37,016 bases of DNA from CALGFH01 sp036003705. Its GTDB lineage: Bacteria; Actinomycetota; CALGFH01. Under the pieces are notes generated by a model. The model ran no database searches and was not told the DNA's origin. It was given only the letters and a program-made list of their open reading frames with translations. Of this stretch, positions 31,264 through 37,016 are shown piece after piece (position 1 is the first letter of the stretch; each line of letters starts with the position of its first letter). Where the stretch lies: assembly GCA_036003705.1 (NCBI GenBank), contig DASYSE010000089.1, forward strand, positions 1 to 37,016, given 5' to 3'. A program made the translations under genes and the position numbers.

Positions 31264-33618
31264 TCACTCCGCGAGGCCGGCCTCGACCAGCGCCTTCCAG
31301 ACCTTGTCGGGGCCGATGGGCATCTCCAGCTCGCGGACGCCGGCGTGGGCCAGCGCGTCCACGACCGCGTTGACGAACGCCGCCGGGGAGCCGACGGTGG
31401 CCGACTCGCCGACCCCCTTGGCCCCGATCGGGTGGTGCGGCGACGGGGTCACCGTCTCGCCCAGCTCGAACTTGGGCGTCTCCCAGGCGGTCGGGATCAG
31501 GTAGTCGGAGAAGTTGGACCCGATGCAGTTGCCGAGCTCGTCGAAGGTGATCAGCTCCATCGCGGCCATGGCGAACCCCTCGGTGAGCCCGCCCATGATC
31601 TGGCCCTCGACGATCATCGGGTTGATCCGCACCCCGCAGTCGTCGACCGCGACCATCCGGGTGACCTTCCACTGGCCGGTGCCCCGGTCGACCTCGACGG
31701 CCACCGCGTAGGTCCCGAACGGGTAGGTCATGTTGGGCGGGTCGTAGTAGGTGACGCCTTCCAGGCCGGCCTCCATGCCCTCGGGCATGTCGGTGTAGGC
31801 GGCGAAGGCCGCCTCCTGGATGGTCGTCTGCCGGTCGGGGGCGCCCTTGACCCGGAACCGGTCGCCGACCCACTCCAGGTCCTCGGGAGCGACCTCCAGC
31901 AGGTGGGCGGCCAGCTGCCTGGCCTTCTCGCGCAGCTTGCGCGAGACCATCGCGGTGGCCGCGCCGGCGGTCGGTGTGCTCCGGGAGGCATAGGTGCCGA
32001 GGCCGTAGGGAGTGTTGTCGGTGTCGCCGTGCTGGACCAGGACGTCGGCGGGCGGGATGCCGAGCTCGTTGGCCACGATCTGGGCGAAGGTCGTCTCGTG
32101 GCCCTGCCCCTGGGTCTGCACGCCGATCTTGAGGATCGCCTTGCCGGTCGGGTGGACCCGCAGCTCGGCCGAGTCGAACATCTTCAGCCCGAGGATGTCG
32201 TAGTCCTTGCTCGGCCCGGCCCCGACCACCTCGGTGAAGCTGGCCAGCCCGACCCCGATCAGCCTGCCGCCGTCGCGGGCCCTGGCCTGCTCGGCCTTGA
32301 GGTCCTCGTAGCCGAGCTTCTCCAGGGCGACGTCCATGGCCCGCCCGTAGTCGCCCGAGTCGTACACGAACCCGGTGGCGGAGGTGTAGGGGAACTGCTC
32401 GGGCTTGATGAAGTTGCGGCGTCGCAGCTCGGCCTGGTCGATGCCGAGCTCGTAGGCGGCCGTCTGGACCAGCCGCTCGATGAAGAACGAGGCCTCGGTG
32501 ACCCGGAACGAGCACCGGTAGGCCACCCCGCCGGGGGCCTTGTTGGTGTAGGCGCCGTCGGTGACGACGTGGGCCGCGGGGATGTCGTAGGAGCCGGTGA
32601 CGATGTGGAACAGACCGGCCCTGAGCTTGCTCGGCTGCGCGTCGGCGTAGGCGTAGCCCTGGTCGGACAGCATGTTGACGCGCAGCCCGAGCATCTTGCC
32701 GTCCTCGCGCAGGGCCAGCTCGCCGTTCATGTAGAAGTCGCGGGCGAAGCCGGTCGAGATCAGGTTGCCGGTGCGGTCCTCGACCCACTTGACCGGCCGC
32801 CCGAGCAGCAGCGAGGCCGCGGTGGCCACGACGTAGCCAGGGTAGACGGGGACCTTGTTGCCGAACCCGCCGCCGATGTCGGGCGAGATGATCTGGATGT
32901 TCTGCTCGGGCAGGCCGGCCACCAGGGCGAACACGGTCCGGTGGACATGCGGGGCCTGCGAGGTCATGTAGATGGTGGCCCTGCCGGTGACCGGGTTGAC
33001 GTCGGCGACGCAGCCGCAGGTCTCCAGCGGCGCCGGGTGGCAGCGCGGGTAGAAGGTCTCGAGGCTGACCACCCGGTCGGCCTGCGCGAAGGCCCGGTCG
33101 GTGGCCTCCTTGTCACCGGCCTCCCAGTGGTAGACGCGGTTGTCCTCCTTGCCTTCCTTGTCGTCCCGGATCACCGGGGCGCCCGGCTCCAGGCTCTGCT
33201 GCGGGGTGACGATCACCGGCAGCGGGTCGTAGTCGACCTCGATCAGCTCCAGCGCGTCGTGGGCGACGTAGGGGTCCTCGGCGACCACGCAGGCGACCTC
33301 CTGTCCCTGCATGCGCACCTTGTCGGTGGCCAGCACGGCCTGGGTGTCGCCCGAGAGGGTCGGCATCCAGGCCAGGTTGTGCTGGGCCAGCAGCTCGCCG
33401 GTGACCACCGCCACCACCCCGGGCAGCGCCTCGGCGGCCGAGGTGTCGATCGAGTTGATCCTGGCGTGGGCCACCGGGCTGCGCAGCACCGACATGTGCA
33501 GCATGCCCGGCAGGGTGATGTCGTCGACGTAGTTGCCCTTGCCCTGCAGGAACCGGTCGTCCTCCTTGCGCCTGACGCTCCGGCCCAACCAGGCCTCAGC
33601 CGTGTGCTCGCCCGCCAT
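31264..33618 (-). CDS. coxL: Aerobic carbon-monoxide dehydrogenase large subunit, form I
   Basis: A protein of 784 residues with the xanthine-oxidase-type molybdenum fold. The active-site loop AYRCSFR (366-372, Cys369 as the Mo-Cu bridging ligand) is the mark of form I, true CO dehydrogenase. QTQGQGHETTFAQIVANELG is the cofactor-binding stretch, and Glu738 in GVGESATVGSP is the catalytic base. With CoxM and CoxS it oxidises CO to CO2 and passes electrons to the respiratory chain, letting the organism live on trace atmospheric CO. ATG 33618 starts 9 bases after the coxS stop. Confidence 0.97.
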   Translation of the reverse strand: MAGEHTAEAWLGRSVRRKEDDRFLQGKGNYVDDITLPGMLHMSVLRSPVAHARINSIDTSAAEALPGVVAVVTGELLAQHNLAWMPTLSGDTQAVLATDKVRMQGQEVACVVAEDPYVAHDALELIEVDYDPLPVIVTPQQSLEPGAPVIRDDKEGKEDNRVYHWEAGDKEATDRAFAQADRVVSLETFYPRCHPAPLETCGCVADVNPVTGRATIYMTSQAPHVHRTVFALVAGLPEQNIQIISPDIGGGFGNKVPVYPGYVVATAASLLLGRPVKWVEDRTGNLISTGFARDFYMNGELALREDGKMLGLRVNMLSDQGYAYADAQPSKLRAGLFHIVTGSYDIPAAHVVTDGAYTNKAPGGVAYRCSFRVTEASFFIERLVQTAAYELGIDQAELRRRNFIKPEQFPYTSATGFVYDSGDYGRAMDVALEKLGYEDLKAEQARARDGGRLIGVGLASFTEVVGAGPSKDYDILGLKMFDSAELRVHPTGKAILKIGVQTQGQGHETTFAQIVANELGIPPADVLVQHGDTDNTPYGLGTYASRSTPTAGAATAMVSRKLREKARQLAAHLLEVAPEDLEWVGDRFRVKGAPDRQTTIQEAAFAAYTDMPEGMEAGLEGVTYYDPPNMTYPFGTYAVAVEVDRGTGQWKVTRMVAVDDCGVRINPMIVEGQIMGGLTEGFAMAAMELITFDELGNCIGSNFSDYLIPTAWETPKFELGETVTPSPHHPIGAKGVGESATVGSPAAFVNAVVDALAHAGVRELEMPIGPDKVWKALVEAGLAE

Positions 33619-33627
33619 CTTGGCCTC

Positions 33628-34112
33628 CTAGCCCGCCTGGTTCGCGGCACGGTCGGACTGCAGCTTCCTCGCCGACCATTGCACCGCCTTGACGATGTTC
33701 TGGTAGCCCGTGCAGCGGCAGAGGTTGCCCGACAGGGCCCAGCGGATCTCCTGCTCGGACGGGTCGGGGTTCTCCTCCAGCAGGGCCTTGGAGGCGAGCA
33801 GCATGCCCGGGGTGCAGAAGCCGCACTGCAGCCCGTGCTCCTCCTTGAACCCCTCCTGGAGGGCGTGGAGCTGCCCGCCGGCGGCCAGGCCCTCCACCGT
33901 GGTCACCTCGCGCCCTTCGGCCTGGACCGCGAACATCGTGCACGACTTGACCGGGGTCCCGTCCAGCAGCACCGTGCAGGCGCCGCAGCTGGTGGTGTCG
34001 CAGCCGATGTGGGTGCCGGTGAGGCGCAGCCGCTCGCGCAGGAGATGCACCAGCAGCAGCCTCGGCTCGACCTCGGCGGAGCGCTCCTGGCCGTTGACGA
34101 CCACGGTCACCT

Positions 34113-34116
<4 letters not shown>
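33628..34116 (-). CDS. coxS: Aerobic carbon-monoxide dehydrogenase small subunit (2Fe-2S)
   Basis: A protein of 162 residues. The N-terminal plant-type 2Fe-2S domain has Cys39, Cys44, Cys47 and Cys59 (CDTTSCGACTVLLDG and SCTMF). The C-terminal helical 2Fe-2S domain has Cys98, Cys101, Cys133 and Cys135 (CGFCTPGM, CRCTGYQNIVKAV). It conducts electrons from the Mo-Cu centre of CoxL to FAD in CoxM. Its ATG overlaps the coxM stop (ATGA at 34116-34113), giving the usual order M-S-L. Confidence 0.97.
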
Positions 34117-35126
<1,010 letters not shown>

Positions 35127-35160
35127 AGGCGACCGCCTTCCTGTCCCCAACGGTGGGCTG

Positions 35161-35180
35161 CCCTGGTCAGGGAGCATATA
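35161..35180 (-). promoter_or_regulatory. Possible -10 box and palindrome upstream of coxM
   Basis: On the minus strand TATATG (35180-35175) resembles a -10 box about 50 bases ahead of coxM. Immediately downstream is the perfect palindrome CCCTG-GT-CAGGG (35161-35172), which could be an operator near the transcript start. No good -35 is visible. Confidence 0.3.
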
Positions 35181-35314
35181 CGACCAGACCCGGTCGCAGG
35201 CCTGAAGCAGCTGGCGTCCAGCCGGTCCCGGCTCTCAGGGAAGCTCGTCGCCCCGGACCGTCGGCGCCGGCTGTGCAGCCGCGACCGCGGCGCTTCGTCG
35301 CCAGGCGGTGAGGC

Positions 35315-36328
35315 CTACGGCCCCCCGGTGCCCGCCGGATGCTGGTCGGCGACCCAGGCGCCCAGCAGGCCCCGGTCGCGGGCGACGAGCTGCTCGTGCT
35401 CGTTGGGCGGGAACGCCCGCTGGACGGTGGCGACCAGCAGGTCGTCGAACTCGGGGCTCCCGATGTATGCGCGCATGCAGTCGTCGGCCGAGGCCAGGTG
35501 CTGGTCGCAGAACTCGGCGAAGCGGTCGGCCTCGTAGTAGTCGTCGACCAGGCCCCGGTAGGCGGCCAGCTTCTCCTCCCAGGAGCGGCCCGGGTCGTCG
35601 GCCACCGCGTACCAGCGGGCGATCTCGGTGTCCAGGCGCATCGCCCGGCCGGTCACCACGCAGTACAGGCACCACTTGGCCAGCGCGGTGACGGCCCACG
35701 GGAAGTAGTAGTGCAACGAGATCAGCGCCATGTCGGGGGTGGCGTTGGCGAAGTCGATCGGGTAGCAGCGGCCGTCGCGCACGATCACCTCGAAGGAGTT
35801 GAACTCCCAGCGGAAGAACGCCCCCACCGACAGGCCGAAGGTGACGATCTCCCGACCCTGCTCGGGGGTGAGGAACCCGTGGTCGACCTGGTAGCGCAGG
35901 TGCAGCGGCCTGGTCGGGTCGTAGTGGGTGACCATCGTCTGGGGGCCGATGGCCAGCCCGCGGGTGAACACGTCATAGCCCTCCACCCCGGCCTGGACGT
36001 GCATCAGCTCCCGCCCCGAGGCGTCGTAGGCGGCCTGCAGCCCTTCGGGGTCGCCGACGCGGTAGACGTTGACCCAGCCGCCGCCGTGGAACGGCTTCAT
36101 GTACATCGGGTAGCCGACCCGCTCCCCCACCGCGGCAAGGTCGAAGGCCCGGTTGTAGCGGGCCGCGGTGGGGGCGAAGCGCTCGTTGTCGGGCGGGACC
36201 TTGTGCGGCAGCAGCCAGGTCTCCGGCACCTCGAACCCCAGCCGGAGGGCCGCACAATACCCTGCGTGCTTCCCCGCGTGAACGTTTACAACCTTGCCAG
36301 GTGCCAACGGGTGGAGGAAGCGAGGCAC
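35315..36328 (-). CDS. ATP-grasp-like protein, probably 5'-truncated
   Basis: A protein of 337 residues from GTG 36328. Features fit an ATP-grasp ligase: GYPMYMKPFHGGGWVNVYRV (Lys and glycine-rich loop), VEGYDVFTRGLAIGPQTMV, FFRWEFNSFEVIVRDGRCYPIDFANATPD (in two parts; acid and Asn metal ligands), then a helical C-terminal part ending FPPNEHEQLVARDRGLLGAW. The product is unknown. The N-terminus begins inside what looks like conserved sequence (FLHPLAPGKVVNVHAGKHAG) with no proper ribosome site. A transposase tail lies only 25 bases away, so the original 5' end was probably lost. Confidence 0.7.
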   Translation of the reverse strand: MPRFLHPLAPGKVVNVHAGKHAGYCAALRLGFEVPETWLLPHKVPPDNERFAPTAARYNRAFDLAAVGERVGYPMYMKPFHGGGWVNVYRVGDPEGLQAAYDASGRELMHVQAGVEGYDVFTRGLAIGPQTMVTHYDPTRPLHLRYQVDHGFLTPEQGREIVTFGLSVGAFFRWEFNSFEVIVRDGRCYPIDFANATPDMALISLHYYFPWAVTALAKWCLYCVVTGRAMRLDTEIARWYAVADDPGRSWEEKLAAYRGLVDDYYEADRFAEFCDQHLASADDCMRAYIGSPEFDDLLVATVQRAFPPNEHEQLVARDRGLLGAWVADQHPAGTGGP

Positions 36329-36352
36329 CGGCCCTGGACGCCACCATGCACG

Positions 36353-36517
36353 CTAAGACTCGTGCCCTCCGCGGCCGACGCCTTGCTGCGGCTGGCCGGC
36401 GCCGTGCTGGTCGAAGCCCACGACGAATGGCAGGTCAGCGACCGCCGCTATGTCTCGGAAGGGTCCATGGCCCTGCTCACCACGACCCCTAGCCCAGCTA
36501 TTTCGCGTGGGCGCTGA
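36353..36517 (+). mobile_element. IS256-family (mutator) transposase, C-terminal remnant
   Basis: The frame from about 36353 to TGA 36515-36517 reads ADALLRLAGAVLVEAHDEWQ and VSDRRYVSEGSMALL, the characteristic C-terminal end of IS256-type transposases, followed by a short tail. The DDE catalytic part is missing. It abuts the truncated 5' end of the ATP-grasp-like gene. Confidence 0.75.
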
Positions 36518-36544
36518 GCAGGCTGGAGCCAGGTAGCAAGGGAC

Positions 36545-36561
36545 CCTCCCGACCAGGGAGG
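36545..36561. repeat. Short hairpin upstream of the IS1380-type transposase
   Basis: CCTCCC (36545-36550) and GGGAGG (36556-36561) pair around GACCA. It may belong to the left end of the insertion sequence or protect it from read-in transcription; the true terminal repeat cannot be set without the other end. Confidence 0.4.
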
Positions 36562-36612
36562 ATGCGGCTGTCTGACGGTCGCAACCACCCACCCAGGAGG
36601 GTCACCCTGCCG

Positions 36613-37016
36613 GTGCAGGCTACCAACACCCGTCCACGATTCGAAGTCGTCGCCGACGGCCAGGGCGTCTGCAGCCACGTCGGGGCGGCGCTGCTCGGTG
36701 AGCTGTCAGACCGGCTGGGGCTGACCGGTGAGCTTGGCCGCCGCGCCAACCTGGGCGTGCGTGCTGTCGCGCATGACCGCGGTCAGGTGCTGCGCGACCT
36801 TTTGGTCATGCTCGCCGACGGTGGCGACTGCGTCAGCGACCTGGCCAGCCTGCGGAACCAGCCGGAGCTGTTCGACCAGGTCGCCTCCACGCCGACCGCC
36901 TGGCGCATCCTGGCCGAGGAGCTGCCCGCCGATCCGCGTGGGATCAGCGGGCTGTGGTCGGCGCTGGCCAGGGTCCGCGAGCGCGCCTGGGCACTGGGCG
37001 CGGCCCCAGCGGGGCC
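36613..37016 (+). mobile_element. IS1380-family transposase, 5' part, runs off the window
   Basis: Open frame from GTG 36613 (AGGAGG at 36595-36600; GTG is 12 bases on, CTG 36607 is nearer). It reads RFEVVADGQGVCSHVGAALL, GELSDRLGLTGELGRR, VRAVAHDRGQVLRDLLVMLA and DGGDCVSDLASLRNQPELFD, then VASTPTAWRILAEE, the typical N-terminal third of IS1380 transposases with the first catalytic region still to come. It is intact as far as visible and ends at the window edge. Confidence 0.85.

Overview
The window is high-GC DNA (roughly 70% or more, strong G/C bias at third codon positions) and reads as a chromosomal piece of an actinobacterium (Actinomycetota), probably an aerobic soil lineage. The pointers are many GTG/TTG starts, overlapping ATGA/GTGA gene junctions, a sortase-E-type LAxTG surface protein, a stand-alone LigD polymerase and form I aerobic CO dehydrogenase genes. 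Assignment below phylum is not possible from sequence reading alone.

Region 1 (1-1.8 kb) is decayed: a frameshifted SDR reductase cut by the window edge, and a frameshifted, 3'-truncated STAND/NB-ARC ATPase that ends at a junction near 1725. Region 2 (1.7-6.6 kb) is a divergent thiol/metalloid-type island. Leftward runs an ArsR-rhodanese regulator, a metallo-beta-lactamase protein with two rhodanese domains and an MFS transporter, all translationally coupled. Rightward runs a small membrane protein overlapping an ArsM/UbiE-like methyltransferase. The methyltransferase reading frame is interrupted by a single TGA at 6360-6362, exactly where relatives carry a conserved Cys. It then continues in frame for 62 family-like codons, and a hairpin resembling a bacterial SECIS sits just behind the TGA. 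It is therefore a candidate selenoprotein and the main find of this window.

Region 3 (6.6-10.2 kb) holds a glycosyltransferase remnant with an internal deletion, an ArsR-SRPBCC pair with a large palindromic operator over its promoter, a second methyltransferase, a small Cys-rich ORF and a secreted coiled-coil transglycosylase-like protein. Region 4 (10.3-18.8 kb) is metabolic: a flavin disulfide-reductase-like enzyme, 6-phosphogluconate dehydrogenase, an aldose-1-epimerase-like protein, a Gfo/Idh/MocA oxidoreductase, a DUF6510 zinc-ribbon / FAD reductase / sulfite-oxidase-like molybdoenzyme cluster, a PhzF-like protein and glucose-6-phosphate isomerase.

Region 5 (18.8-30 kb) holds a LigD-type polymerase, an aat / aconitase / XdhC-like operon, a 30-bp minisatellite, a wall-anchored LAFTG protein, an MMPL transporter with a cupredoxin lipoprotein, and a NarL-type two-component system. 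Region 6 (30.3-35.1 kb) is coxM-coxS-coxL followed by an XdhC-YHS fusion: aerobic CO oxidation with cofactor maturation. Region 7 (35.3-37 kb) is an ATP-grasp-like gene probably truncated at its 5' end beside an IS256-type transposase tail, then the start of an IS1380-type transposase that runs off the window.
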